A DNA stretch of 64,000 nt from Chitinophaga sp. (GTDB taxonomy: Bacteria > Bacteroidota > Bacteroidia > Chitinophagales > Chitinophagaceae): assembly GCF_017745275.1 (NCBI RefSeq), contig NZ_JAGHZS010000005.1, forward strand, positions 248,001 to 312,000, given 5' to 3'. Below the pieces are notes generated by a model, which was given only the letters and a program-made list of their open reading frames with translations, ran no database searches and was not told the origin of the DNA. Numbering within the stretch: position 1 is the stretch's first letter; every line of letters starts with the position of its first letter. The position numbers and the translations under genes were made by a program. Shown here piece after piece: positions 44,801-53,936 of this stretch.

Positions 44801-46570
44801 ATGAAAAAACGAATGATGGTGAGTACAGCACTGCTCCTGATGCTGGTGAATATAGCTACCGCACAAACGCCCCGTAAATTCAAGAGTTGGGAGCCTGCCA
44901 CAGATAACAGCATCTATGCACTGGAAGGACAGGGCTGGCGCGGCGATACCAGTGATTATTATACCCGGCTGCCACCAGCCGCAAAAAGTAAAGTACGCGA
45001 TCATGTATGGAATTTATCGCGCAACAGTACCGGGCTGAGTCTGCGATTCAAAAGTAATGCGGATGAAATAGTAGTGAAGTACCGCATTACAGGAAGCGCC
45101 AGTATGCCGCATATGCCGGCTACCGGTGTGAGTGGTGTGGACCTGTATGTTAAAAGTATAGACGGGAGATGGATGTTCTGCGCGGGCGACTATGCCTTTG
45201 ACAGTACCGTTGTTTACCGGTTTAAAAATCTGAAGACAACAGATCAGCATGTAAAGAATGTAGAATATACATTGTTCCTGCCGTTATATAATTCCGTAAA
45301 ATCGCTGAGTATATCGGTGCCGGAAGAGAGCTATTTTAAACCGATGCCGGTTCGTGCAGAAGCACCGGTTGTAGTTTACGGTACTTCTATTGCACAGGGT
45401 GGCTGTGCTTCCAGGCCCGGTATGGCCTGGACCAATATACTGGAACGAAAATTAGACCGGCCGGTGATCAACCTCGGCTTTTCCGGCAACGGGCGTATGG
45501 AAAAGGAAGTAGTGGCATTCCTGGCGGAGATACCTGCCAGCCTGTATGTGCTGGATTGCCTGCCAAACCTGACGCCTGCAGAATATACCAATGCGGAAAT
45601 AAAAAGACGTATAGCCGAATGCGTTAAGCTGCTGCAGGAAAAGCGCCCGGGCATTCCGATATTGCTGACCGAGCACGATGGATACACCAACGAAACCAAT
45701 GTGGAACGTATGGACTCTTACGTGCGTGTAAATAAGGCATTGAAAGAAGTGGCGGATTCTATGCTTAAGGCGGGGATGAAGAATATTACCGTACTTACCA
45801 AAGAAGAAATTGGCCAGGACCCCGACGCCATGGTAGACGGCACCCATCCCACCGATCTTGGAATGATGGCTTATGCCAACGCCTATGCGAAAAAAATCCA
45901 CGCTATTTTTAGAGAAAGAGAAGGGAATACGGTTACTACCACGCCTGTTACACAGCGCCGCGATGCCGGTATTTACGACTGGGAAACCCGTCACTATGAA
46001 GTGTTGGCGTATAACAAAGCGCATTCCCCTAAAGTGCTCTTCATCGGCAACTCCATTACTAACTTCTGGGGTGGCAACCCGGTGTCTTCAGTGATCAGGG
46101 GCAGTAGTTCCTGGGATAAATATTTTGCGCCTAAACAAACCGTTAATATGGGCTTTGGCTGGGATCGGGTAGAGAATGTACTGTGGCGCATGCAACATGG
46201 TGAGCTGGATGGTATCCAGCCGGAATATATTGTACTGATGATAGGGACCAATAATTTGCAACTCAATACAGACGCAGAAATTGTAGACGGATTGAAAAAC
46301 CTGTTACAGGTGATACAGGAGAAGCAGCCGGCTGCAAAGATCATCCTGATGGGAATATTGCCACGTAAGAATATGGAAGCCAGGGTAGCGGGGATTAACA
46401 AGTTAATCGCCCGTATTCCGGGAAATAATAAAATCCGGTTCGCTAATGCGGGATCGCTGTTTTTGCAGGCAGACGGAAAGCTCCGGGAGAACCTGTTTTC
46501 CGATGGATTGCATCCTAATGAACAGGGATATGAGAAGCTGGGAGCGTTTATTGATAAGTATTTGAAGTAA
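44801..46570 (+). CDS. Tandem SGNH esterase with N-terminal jelly roll, secreted
   Basis: A 589-residue exported protein (signal KKRMMVSTALLLMLVNIATA). Residues about 60-170 form a carbohydrate-esterase jelly roll. The first SGNH domain has VVYGTSIAQGGCASRPGM and DGTHPTDLGM; the second has VLFIGNSITNFWGG, LMIGTNN and SDGLHPNEQGYE. Both thus keep the nucleophile Ser and the Asp/His pair. Such tandem proteins usually de-acetylate polysaccharides at two positions. The stop TAA at 46568-46570 is immediately followed by a palindromic repeat. Last gene of the plus-strand sugar enzyme run. Confidence 0.88.
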   Translation: MKKRMMVSTALLLMLVNIATAQTPRKFKSWEPATDNSIYALEGQGWRGDTSDYYTRLPPAAKSKVRDHVWNLSRNSTGLSLRFKSNADEIVVKYRITGSASMPHMPATGVSGVDLYVKSIDGRWMFCAGDYAFDSTVVYRFKNLKTTDQHVKNVEYTLFLPLYNSVKSLSISVPEESYFKPMPVRAEAPVVVYGTSIAQGGCASRPGMAWTNILERKLDRPVINLGFSGNGRMEKEVVAFLAEIPASLYVLDCLPNLTPAEYTNAEIKRRIAECVKLLQEKRPGIPILLTEHDGYTNETNVERMDSYVRVNKALKEVADSMLKAGMKNITVLTKEEIGQDPDAMVDGTHPTDLGMMAYANAYAKKIHAIFREREGNTVTTTPVTQRRDAGIYDWETRHYEVLAYNKAHSPKVLFIGNSITNFWGGNPVSSVIRGSSSWDKYFAPKQTVNMGFGWDRVENVLWRMQHGELDGIQPEYIVLMIGTNNLQLNTDAEIVDGLKNLLQVIQEKQPAAKIILMGILPRKNMEARVAGINKLIARIPGNNKIRFANAGSLFLQADGKLRENLFSDGLHPNEQGYEKLGAFIDKYLK

Positions 46571-46652
46571 GAGCAGAAAGCTATTGAAGCGAATGATCGG
46601 AGCGAGTGATCGCTTCAATAGCTTTTTGCTTTCTGCTTTCAGCTTTCTGCTC
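46571..46652. repeat. Dispersed palindromic element, GCAGAAAGC type, overlapping a gene end
   Basis: Left arm from 46572 (AGCAGAAAGCTATTGAAGCGA) pairs with a right arm at about 46609-46637 that has an extra AAAAAGC, plus a further AGCTTTCTGCT copy to 46651. It begins on the base after the SGNH gene's stop, and its far end encodes the last codons and TGA of the minus-strand response regulator. Confidence 0.82.
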
Positions 46653-47397
46653 CTTCGAGCCAGCTTTTGAATTCCGTAACCCTTTCACGGCTAATAATAA
46701 CATCAGTATCAACATCGGGTGCTAATTGAAGAATTAATCTGCTATTGTAGTAAGTGGTGATTTTCTTGATGGCATCTATATGAATAATAAATTGCCGGTT
46801 AATACGAAAGAACTGATTCTTATCCAGTAACTTTTCTATCTGGTCCAGGGAATAGTCCAGCGGTACCCGCTGGTTGTTGCTGGTGGTGGCCCAGGTAGTA
46901 CCTTTCGCAAATTGCAGCCAGGCAATATCTTTTGCTTTGACGTAAATGAGCTGGTTATTGATGCGTCCAATAAATCGGGTGCTGTCGCGACGCAGGAATT
47001 CTTCTGCCAGTTTACTGATATCTACGGTATAATTATTGGCGGGCCTGAACTGTTCATATTTTTTCAGGGCATTCCTTAATTCTTCCAGGTCAATAGGCTT
47101 CATTAAATAGTCGATGCTATTTACCTTGAATGCTTGTAACGCAAAGCCATCGTAGGCTGTGGTGAAAATAATAGGTGTGCGGACTTTCGTTTTATTGAAT
47201 AATTCAAAGCAGTTGCCATCTGACAATTGTATATCCATCAGCATGAGATCTACCGGCTGTTTTTGTTCCAGCCATTTCAATCCCTCTTCTACAGATTCAA
47301 GCACCGCTACTACTTCCATGTCGGGGTTACACTTGTGCAATAATTGTGTAAGCCGCTCGGCGTTGTGCATCTCATCTTCAAAAATTACTATTTTCAT
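46639..47397 (-). CDS. LytTR-family response regulator
   Basis: A 252-residue regulator. Receiver domain: VIFEDEMHNAERLTQ with acidic pocket and VDLMLMDIQLSDGNCFELF with the phospho-accepting Asp; Lys in YLMKPIDLEEL. The LytTR domain (FIGRINNQLIYVKAKDIAWLQ, then LLDKNQFFRINRQFIIHID) binds DNA. The start overlaps the kinase gene's stop by 4 nt. The C-terminal residues after KSWLEG and the stop codon are encoded inside the palindromic element at 46571-46652, so the tail was probably set by insertion of that element. Target genes unknown. Confidence 0.92.
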   Translation of the reverse strand: MKIVIFEDEMHNAERLTQLLHKCNPDMEVVAVLESVEEGLKWLEQKQPVDLMLMDIQLSDGNCFELFNKTKVRTPIIFTTAYDGFALQAFKVNSIDYLMKPIDLEELRNALKKYEQFRPANNYTVDISKLAEEFLRRDSTRFIGRINNQLIYVKAKDIAWLQFAKGTTWATTSNNQRVPLDYSLDQIEKLLDKNQFFRINRQFIIHIDAIKKITTYYNSRLILQLAPDVDTDVIISRERVTEFKSWLEGAES

Positions 47398-48470
47398 GAC
47401 GCTGTAATAATGGGTAGTTTTACAATAAACATTTCATTTTCCTGGTAAATTTCCAGGTTGTTGTTGCTGATCAGGGCATATCGTTTCTGAATATTTTCGA
47501 GGCCTATACCAGAAGATATTTCGGGACTGGCCTTGGGTCGGATATGATTGGAAACGATCAGCGAATTGCCTTCGCTTTTGATAGTGATCAACAGCGGATC
47601 CTGTGCGGAAAACCGGTTATGTTTGATCGCGTTTTCTATGAGCATTTGTAGGGTTACCGGTGGTATCATCCCTTTTGCTTTTACTTTTTCTGATATATCG
47701 CTTGCAAACTGAATGCTTTGCTGGTGGCGGATGCGTATCAGGAAAAGATAGGAGTCGAGGAAGTCCAGTTCTGTTTGTACCGGTACCAGGTTCTCAAATT
47801 TTTTATCTAATATATATCGATAAGTTTTGGCCAGTTGTGTGATATAGTCGGCCGACAAATCAGGGCTTTTGTATACCAGGTTGGTGAGTACACTGAGTGA
47901 ATTAAAAAAGAAGTGTGGGTCTATCTGGTTTCGCAAGGCATCATAACGGGCCTGGATATTTTCGCGCATGAGTCGCTCTGTTTGAAGTTGGTATTCTTTC
48001 CATTCAGAGTAGTAAAAAATGATGCCATTGAATGTTAGTATCAGCAGGTAAAACATGAAGATACCGAAGTTCAGGTCGTAGCTGAAGTGACGGAAGCTTT
48101 CCCAGGCTTCATAGCGGTGAAACAGTACAATGTCGGCCACGCCGTAGCAGAAGCCGAAAGCGAAGGCTACCAGCATGCCATAGCCCACCTGGCTGCTACA
48201 GAGGAATACCAGGCGGCTGGCGGGTTTTCGTTGCTGTGTTTTTTTCTCTACCGTCCGGGCCAGCCAGGTGGCACCTTCCCAGGCGATGAGCCCGAATATG
48301 ACATAGAAAATGCTGAACACCTGTCCCCTTAAATCCATCATCTGTAACCCGGTAGTGAAGGTATGATCGAAGGATTTGAAGATGGTACTGAAAGTGTACA
48401 AAATCAGTATCCTGGATAGATACAGAAATACTTTACTTGAAAATAATTTTTCGTTTTCCTGAAAATTCAT
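47394..48470 (-). CDS. LytS-type sensor histidine kinase
   Basis: A 358-residue membrane kinase. Four hydrophobic segments occupy the first about 165 residues, then a coiled coil leads to the His_kinase motif LRNQIDPHFFFNSLSVLTNLV, where the His in DPHFFFN is the phospho-acceptor. The ATPase domain has MLIENAIKHNRF and SSGIGLENIQKRY. There is no separate sensor domain. It partners the LytTR regulator gene by a 4-nt overlap. Its upstream side faces the epimerase gene on the same strand with a gap of only 17 nt, so read-through from that operon is possible. Confidence 0.9.
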   Translation of the reverse strand: MNFQENEKLFSSKVFLYLSRILILYTFSTIFKSFDHTFTTGLQMMDLRGQVFSIFYVIFGLIAWEGATWLARTVEKKTQQRKPASRLVFLCSSQVGYGMLVAFAFGFCYGVADIVLFHRYEAWESFRHFSYDLNFGIFMFYLLILTFNGIIFYYSEWKEYQLQTERLMRENIQARYDALRNQIDPHFFFNSLSVLTNLVYKSPDLSADYITQLAKTYRYILDKKFENLVPVQTELDFLDSYLFLIRIRHQQSIQFASDISEKVKAKGMIPPVTLQMLIENAIKHNRFSAQDPLLITIKSEGNSLIVSNHIRPKASPEISSGIGLENIQKRYALISNNNLEIYQENEMFIVKLPIITAS

Positions 48471-48487
48471 TCCTCGTTTGTATAATA

Positions 48488-49462
48488 CTAAATGTAGTTA
48501 TTTTCCTTAAACCACGTGAATGCGCCGGAAACGGCGGTTTCTACCGGGGTATATTGCAAGTGTAATTCCCGCTCTGACTTTTTACCGGAATAGTAATTAT
48601 CCAGGCATAGCATATATGCGGTGCTATAATTTAGTTTTCCGGAGATGCCCGGCAGTGACCCGATCATACCGGCAAATTTCAACACGAACCTGGGGATCCG
48701 GATCAGTAGTTGCCGTTTCCCGGAGATCTTTCTCAATAGCCTGAAAAACTCGCCATAGGAGAGGTTTTGGCCAGCCAGCAGGTAGCAGTCACCGGTTTTT
48801 CCTTTTTCGATGGCGTTGATAATACCGCGGCATACATCTTTGATATGCACGAAATTTTTGCCACCGGGAGGATAGAACAACAGCCGGTGTTTCAGGCCAT
48901 AGAGGATAAGTTTCCCGGAACTGGGTTTCACATCGTTGGGTCCTATCATAAAAGTGGGATTAACAACTACGGCTGGTAATTGTTTGGCAGCTACCTGCTC
49001 CAGCACATATTGCTGGGCGAGGTATTTACTGTTGATATAGCCGGAGTTGGCGTTGAACAAGGTAAATCCGTTGAGTTCATTGCCTGGATTTTGTTTGTTA
49101 CCCGGGGCAATAGTATTGGCGGTGCTTACATAAATAAACTGTTGTACCTGGTATGCCAGGCAGGCAGCGGTAATATGCCGGGTGGCGATGAAATTCACTT
49201 TCTCATATTCTTCAAAGGAAATGCCCCATTGTTCCGTGATACACGCTGCATGGATCACGATATCACAGCCTTTAACCGCATTGAGTACATGTTCGATATT
49301 ATCAATCTGGCCAAAGAAAACTTCACAGGGGATGTCGGCAATACCTTTCAGATCGGCGTTAGGGCGCACAATGATCCGGATATCGTATCCCAGCCGGTAT
49401 AATTCCCGGGTGAGGTTGGAGCCAAGGAAGCCATTAGCGCCGGTAATCAGTACTTTTTTCAT
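48488..49462 (-). CDS. NAD-dependent epimerase/dehydratase family protein
   Basis: A 324-residue extended SDR enzyme. The nucleotide loop is LITGANGFLGSNLTRELY; the catalytic motif is YINSKYLAQQ (YxxxK); an STANT strand carries the Ser/Thr. It resembles the dihydroflavonol-reductase or 3-beta-hydroxysteroid dehydrogenase type more than sugar epimerases (CDIVIHAACITEQWG). It lies 5 nt after an SDR gene and is probably in one unit with it and the START-domain gene, suggesting work on a lipid or polyketide-like substrate. Reaction not assigned. Confidence 0.87.
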   Translation of the reverse strand: MKKVLITGANGFLGSNLTRELYRLGYDIRIIVRPNADLKGIADIPCEVFFGQIDNIEHVLNAVKGCDIVIHAACITEQWGISFEEYEKVNFIATRHITAACLAYQVQQFIYVSTANTIAPGNKQNPGNELNGFTLFNANSGYINSKYLAQQYVLEQVAAKQLPAVVVNPTFMIGPNDVKPSSGKLILYGLKHRLLFYPPGGKNFVHIKDVCRGIINAIEKGKTGDCYLLAGQNLSYGEFFRLLRKISGKRQLLIRIPRFVLKFAGMIGSLPGISGKLNYSTAYMLCLDNYYSGKKSERELHLQYTPVETAVSGAFTWFKENNYI

Positions 49463-49467
49463 ATGTC

Positions 49468-50277
49468 TTAAACAGATAATGCAAATGGTATTTCTTTCTT
49501 TACTTCCCGCGACACGATCCGCATTTTGAGGGATAGTGGCAGCAGTTGCATGAGCAGGTGATTCACCTTATTCATCAGTCCGGGTATGATCACCGGATGT
49601 TTTGCCAGCGTGCCTTTGAGGGCAATCCGGGCAATTTCGGGGGTAGGCAGCAGGCCCATTTTTCCTTTGCGTCCCTGGCTGATAATACGGCGGGAGGTAT
49701 GGGAATTGGTCATAATAGGACCGGGGTATACTACGCTGACGGATACGCCTGTACCGGTCAATTCTTCTTTTAATCCGAGGAAGAAAGAAGAGATGAAGGC
49801 TTTGGAAGCCGGGTATACCGTTTTATATGCGATGGGCGTAAAAGCCGCCATGCTGGCGATATTCATGATATAGCTCTGTGGGTGCTTCAACAGGTGAGGT
49901 ATCAGCAGGTGCGTAAGCAATACGGTACTTCTTACGTTGAGCATGATAATATCATCTATCCGTTTCAGTGAGGTATGGGTAATGGAAGAAGTACCACCCA
50001 CGCCGGCGTTGTTGATGAGAAAATTAATAGCATATTGCTCCGTGATGATATGCAGTTGTTGTTTTAGTATCTCACTATCTGACAGGTCGAATTCAAATAC
50101 TTTAACGCTCACTTGGTATTCCAGTTCCAGGTTGTGTGCGATGGAGGACAGGTTACCTCCCGGCAGGGCGATGAGAATGATATTCATGCCCTTCCTGGCG
50201 CATTGGATGGCGAACTCTTTGCCAAGCCCGGAGCTGGCGCCGGTGATCAGTGTATAAGCAGGTGTTGACATAATCAT
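49468..50277 (-). CDS. Short-chain dehydrogenase/reductase
   Basis: A 269-residue classical SDR. Cofactor loop TLITGASSGLGKEFAIQCA, NNAGVGG strand, catalytic Ser in MNIASMAAFTP and YPASKAF giving the Y-x-x-x-K pair. NAD(P)H-dependent carbonyl reduction in the cytoplasm is expected, often on fatty or steroid-like substrates. Two starts are possible: ATG 50277, which overlaps the START gene's stop as TAATG, and ATG 50271. The overlap favours translational coupling. Between the START-domain and epimerase genes. Substrate unknown. Confidence 0.88.
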   Translation of the reverse strand: MIMSTPAYTLITGASSGLGKEFAIQCARKGMNIILIALPGGNLSSIAHNLELEYQVSVKVFEFDLSDSEILKQQLHIITEQYAINFLINNAGVGGTSSITHTSLKRIDDIIMLNVRSTVLLTHLLIPHLLKHPQSYIMNIASMAAFTPIAYKTVYPASKAFISSFFLGLKEELTGTGVSVSVVYPGPIMTNSHTSRRIISQGRKGKMGLLPTPEIARIALKGTLAKHPVIIPGLMNKVNHLLMQLLPLSLKMRIVSREVKKEIPFALSV

Positions 50278-50900
50278 TATTTTTCCAACAGGTCTTTGAA
50301 CCGGGTCATTGTTTTGAACAGGTTATCGTGAATAATTGGATCAGATACCCAGCGGGGTACTTTTTTACTTCGGTCGGTGGTCACCATATAGGTAATTTTC
50401 ATTTGTCCGCCAGCGACCGGTTCCATGATCCATTTGCCCCGGGTGCCCGTGATGCGGGTGGTTTTGTCCGGCAGCGGAAAGCGGCTGTCGGCGGTACTTT
50501 CAAAGATCACTTCCGCAGTATTGCCGGCGCCGGACGGGTGGCGGTACTGGTAAAGCAGGCAGCAGTCCTGGTCGTCCATGGGCCAGGGGATATTGTAGCG
50601 GATATAAGTAACCCAATGTTGTTCGTCTGCCTGGGCTGCAATTTTATAATCGCTGGCATTGGTGTTCCATTGCATGCCGCGGGATTGGTCCTTGAAGAGG
50701 CCGATGACCGCAGGTACGCCGGCTTTGACGAGAAATACCGCTTTTATTTCTCTTACGTTTTCACCACCGGCTCCCGGAATCCACCGTTCATACAGCGTTA
50801 TCGCCTTGGTCTGCTTTACCAGCTTAAATTCGCTGGTATCGCCAAACAGGGAGCGGATAAAGAGTGCGCTGCTGATCAATAAAACAGGTAAGCTTTGCAT
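50277..50900 (-). CDS. START-domain lipid-binding protein, exported
   Basis: A 207-residue protein with an N-terminal hydrophobic signal (QSLPVLLISSALFIRSLFG). The fold follows the START/SRPBCC pattern: EFKLVKQTKAITLYERW, DQSRGMQWNTNASDYKI, PWPMDDQDCCLLYQYRH and MVTTDRSKKVPRWVSDP. START domains hold a lipid or sterol in a deep cavity. Together with two dehydrogenases encoded downstream it suggests handling of a hydrophobic substrate. ATG 50900 is preferred over ATG 51017 because the latter would run through a palindromic repeat and adds an unrelated leader. Confidence 0.82.
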   Translation of the reverse strand: MQSLPVLLISSALFIRSLFGDTSEFKLVKQTKAITLYERWIPGAGGENVREIKAVFLVKAGVPAVIGLFKDQSRGMQWNTNASDYKIAAQADEQHWVTYIRYNIPWPMDDQDCCLLYQYRHPSGAGNTAEVIFESTADSRFPLPDKTTRITGTRGKWIMEPVAGGQMKITYMVTTDRSKKVPRWVSDPIIHDNLFKTMTRFKDLLEK

Positions 50901-50998
50901 ACAGAATAATTTGAAGCAAATGTGCGGCTGGATATGTTGATGGCAAACGATTTTCCGCTGAGTTGTGGGATAAGGGCATTGACCTGTAGAAAATAAGA

Positions 50999-51085
50999 AG
51001 CAGAAAGCGGAAAGCATAAAGCAAAAAGCTATTTTCGCGAATATCTCCGGGGCAATGGCTTTTTGCTTTCTGCTTTCAGCTTTTG
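50999..51085. repeat. Dispersed palindromic element, GCAGAAAGC type
   Basis: The left arm (about 50999-51033) holds AGCAGAAAGCGGAAAGC and AAAGCAAAAAGCTATT; the right arm (51054-51085) holds AATGGCTTTTTGCTTTCTGC and AGCTTTT. It is a less perfect member of the family found at 39272 and 46571. It lies between the divergent START-domain and TPR genes. Confidence 0.75.
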
Positions 51086-51108
51086 CCCTTTCACTTAAAT
51101 ACCTATAT

Positions 51109-52224
51109 ATGAAACGATACCTTTCCCTATTCCTTCTTTGTAGCAGTATTGGTGTAATGCAGGCCAGTGCTCAAACCAATGCAGAAAAAGCCAGAGAAAA
51201 AGTAACTGAAGCGGTAAAGCTGATGGACGACGGTAAAGCGGCAGAGTCTATCCCTTTATTGGAGGAAGCCATGATGCTGGATCCGGATAATAACAATATC
51301 CGTTATGAGAAAAGTTATGCGCTGTATATGATGAAGGACTACAAGGCAGCCCGCAATTTGTTAAAGAAATTAAGGGATGACAGAAACCTGGGGCCTAATG
51401 TGTATCAGCTGTTAGGGAATACCTATGATGATTCCGGAGATCCAAAGCAGGCGATTAAAACCTACGAAGAGGGAATAAAAGAGTTTCCTGAAGCCGGTAA
51501 CCTATACCTGGAGCGCGGTGTGATGGAGATGAAAGTAAAGGATTATGGTAAAGCATTGAATTTTTTCGAGAAGGGGATAGAAGCAGCTCCTATGTTTCCT
51601 TCGAACTATTACCGTGCTGCCACCCTGTTTTGTTTGGTTACAAACGAGAAAGTATGGGGAGTGATGTATGGGGAGATATTTATGAACCTGGAGCCGAATA
51701 CGGCTCGTACGGCGGAAATAAGTAAGCTGTTATTTGATACCTATAAATCACAGATCACATTTTCCGGAGATACAGGCATTGCTGTCAGCTTCTCTAAAAA
51801 CAGGAATATTAACATTACCTATAACGTTGATTCCGGCCCGGAAGCCTTGATGGCAGCCTTGAAACAAATAAAAGTGCCTTTTGGTACCGGTGTTTATGAG
51901 CCTACGTTGGCGGTTGCACTGGCGGGAGAGCACAGTGTTGACCTGGCTTCATTGAGCCGTACCCGTGATCGCTTCCTGCAGGCATATGAACAGCTTGGGC
52001 ATCAACAGAAAACACCTGTTGTTTTATTTGATTTTCAGCGGGAGGTGAAAGCAGCTGGCCACCTGGAAGCCTATAACTATTGGCTGTTAAGTGAAGGTGA
52101 TAAAGTGGCTTTCAATCATTGGGAGTTAGCTAACAATGATAAATGGCGACGTTTTGCAGAATGGTTTTCTGAACACCACCTTACTATCACGGCGGATAAC
52201 AAATTTAATATGACGAAGTACTGA
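51109..52224 (+). CDS. Secreted tetratricopeptide-repeat protein
   Basis: A 371-residue exported protein (signal KRYLSLFLLCSSIGVMQASA). Residues about 25-180 hold four or five TPR units (EKVTEAVKLMDDGKAAESIP, DPDNNNIRYEKSYALYMM, NLYLERGVMEMKVKDYGKAL). The C-terminal half has no recognised domain. It is probably a periplasmic scaffold. ATG 51109 is preferred over the ATG at 51055, which lies inside the palindromic repeat and precedes the signal peptide by 18 odd residues. Followed by a strong terminator, so probably a single-gene unit. Confidence 0.8.
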   Translation: MKRYLSLFLLCSSIGVMQASAQTNAEKAREKVTEAVKLMDDGKAAESIPLLEEAMMLDPDNNNIRYEKSYALYMMKDYKAARNLLKKLRDDRNLGPNVYQLLGNTYDDSGDPKQAIKTYEEGIKEFPEAGNLYLERGVMEMKVKDYGKALNFFEKGIEAAPMFPSNYYRAATLFCLVTNEKVWGVMYGEIFMNLEPNTARTAEISKLLFDTYKSQITFSGDTGIAVSFSKNRNINITYNVDSGPEALMAALKQIKVPFGTGVYEPTLAVALAGEHSVDLASLSRTRDRFLQAYEQLGHQQKTPVVLFDFQREVKAAGHLEAYNYWLLSEGDKVAFNHWELANNDKWRRFAEWFSEHHLTITADNKFNMTKY

Positions 52225-52241
52225 GTATAATTTATTATTTT

Positions 52242-52282
52242 GTTCGCCACGCCACGCCTCGATTTAGCGTGGCGTGGCGAAC
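52242..52282 (+). terminator. Very stable 16-bp hairpin after the TPR gene
   Basis: GTTCGCCACGCCACGC (52242-52257) pairs perfectly with GCGTGGCGTGGCGAAC (52267-52282), 9-nt loop, then ACTTGTTT-like sequence. The arms themselves are built from a short GCCAC repeat. Confidence 0.82.
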
Positions 52283-52319
52283 TTGTTTATAGCAGATGGT
52301 TTTAAAAACAGCGCAACAT

Positions 52320-53918
52320 ATGAAGCGTTACCCGTTATTGATTGTTTTTTCTTTTATAATGTCTTCGCTGGCTGCGCAGCAGCGCTGCCCGGTGATTCCC
52401 CTCCCGGTGAAGGCAGTGCCAGGCACCGGCACGTTTATGATGAATGCACAAACCACCATCCGGGTGGAAGATGCCGCCTTGCGCCCGGTGGCTATGTATC
52501 TGCAGGAGGAGCTATGGCGCCGGTATCAGCTCCGTGTATCCGTAGGGGGTGGTAACAAAAAGGGTTCCATCTTGCTAAAAAAAGGGAAAACAGATAATAA
52601 CGCTGAAGCCTATACGCTTACAATGAACACCGGCACAGCAGTCATTACAGCAGCGCAACGGGAAGGGATGTTCAATGGTGTTATTTCCCTGTTACAACTA
52701 ACCACCGTGGCGCCTGCAGGTAAAACGCTGGCAGTTCCCTGCTGGAATATCAGTGATGCCCCGCAATATGGCTGGCGTGGAGTGATGCTGGATGAGTCGC
52801 GCTTTTTCTTTGGTAAAGAGAAAGTAAAGTCTATACTCAACTGGATGGCATTTTACAAGTTGAACCGTTTCCACTGGCACCTCACTGATGTGCCTGGCTG
52901 GCGGCTGGAGATAAAGAAATATCCTCTATTAACCACTGTAGGTGGCATTGGTAATATCAAAGACCCGAAGGCGCCGGCAGCTTACTATACCCAGGATGAT
53001 ATCCGGGAAATAGTGGCCTATGCGCAGGCACGTAATATTGAGATCATCCCGGAAATAGATATGCCCGGACATGCCGCTGCTGCAAATCGTGCGTATCCGG
53101 CGTTTGATGGAGGCGGTACGTCGCATTACCCGCAATTTACTTTTAACCCTGGCAAAGAAGGTACTTATCAATACCTGGCAGATATCCTAACGGAAACGGC
53201 TCAACTTTTTCCTGCAAAGATGATACATATTGGTGGCGATGAAGTGACTTTCGGCAACGCCGGATGGGACACGGATAGTGGTGTGATACGATTAAAGGCC
53301 GCCCATGGCTTACAAACACGTAAGCAGGTGGAAGACTATTTTATTCAGCGTATGGCCGACACCGTATTAGCATTGCATAACCGCGTATTGGCCTGGGATG
53401 AAATTGCTACCAGTAACCTGCCCGCCAACCGCACCATTGTATGCTGGTGGCGGCAGGACAAGCCGGAGAGCCTGGCGATGGCGCTGGGCAAGGGATATTC
53501 CGTGGTATTATGTCCGCGGTTGCCTTTTTACCTTGATTTTGTGCAGGACAGCAGCCATAAAATCGGGCGTCGCTGGAAGAATGGAGAGCTGAATAATTTG
53601 TCGGCTGTTTATAATTTTACGGCTGCTGACCTGCCAGCTATAGCAGGGCATGAGTCGTTGATACTCGGCGTGCAGGCTTGCGTCTGGACCGAAACGGTAC
53701 ATAGCAACCAGCGTCTTGACTTTCTTTTATTCCCCCGTATTGCCGCAGTAGCCGAAGCTGCGTGGACAGCGCCCGCGCAGCGGAATTTTGACGGGTTTAA
53801 GGACCGGCTGAAGGAGCAGCAGTTGCTCTACGCAAAAGACGGCCTGTATTATTTCGACCTTTTTGCACCAGGAAAACATACAGAATCCGGGCAGGCGCGT
53901 ACGGATTATATTGATTAA
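52320..53918 (+). CDS. GH20 beta-N-acetylhexosaminidase, secreted
   Basis: A 532-residue exported enzyme (signal KRYPLLIVFSFIMSSLAAQQ). An N-terminal GH20b domain is followed by the catalytic TIM barrel: WRGVMLDESRFFFGKEKV, FHWHLTDVPGWRLEIKK, EIIPEIDMPGHA and the catalytic Asp-Glu in IHIGGDEVTFG. It removes terminal GlcNAc or GalNAc from chitin fragments or glycoproteins by substrate-assisted catalysis. ATG 52320 is chosen over 52296 because it begins the signal peptide. The following AraC gene is 18 nt away on the same strand and may share the transcript. Confidence 0.93.
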   Translation: MKRYPLLIVFSFIMSSLAAQQRCPVIPLPVKAVPGTGTFMMNAQTTIRVEDAALRPVAMYLQEELWRRYQLRVSVGGGNKKGSILLKKGKTDNNAEAYTLTMNTGTAVITAAQREGMFNGVISLLQLTTVAPAGKTLAVPCWNISDAPQYGWRGVMLDESRFFFGKEKVKSILNWMAFYKLNRFHWHLTDVPGWRLEIKKYPLLTTVGGIGNIKDPKAPAAYYTQDDIREIVAYAQARNIEIIPEIDMPGHAAAANRAYPAFDGGGTSHYPQFTFNPGKEGTYQYLADILTETAQLFPAKMIHIGGDEVTFGNAGWDTDSGVIRLKAAHGLQTRKQVEDYFIQRMADTVLALHNRVLAWDEIATSNLPANRTIVCWWRQDKPESLAMALGKGYSVVLCPRLPFYLDFVQDSSHKIGRRWKNGELNNLSAVYNFTAADLPAIAGHESLILGVQACVWTETVHSNQRLDFLLFPRIAAVAEAAWTAPAQRNFDGFKDRLKEQQLLYAKDGLYYFDLFAPGKHTESGQARTDYID

Positions 53919-53936
53919 AAGGTTGTAAATTTAGGT

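Noticed and set aside
52242..52282. GCCACGCC hairpin as a CRISPR-type or repeat array
   Set aside because: Only two short units per arm and no spacers; a terminator explains it.
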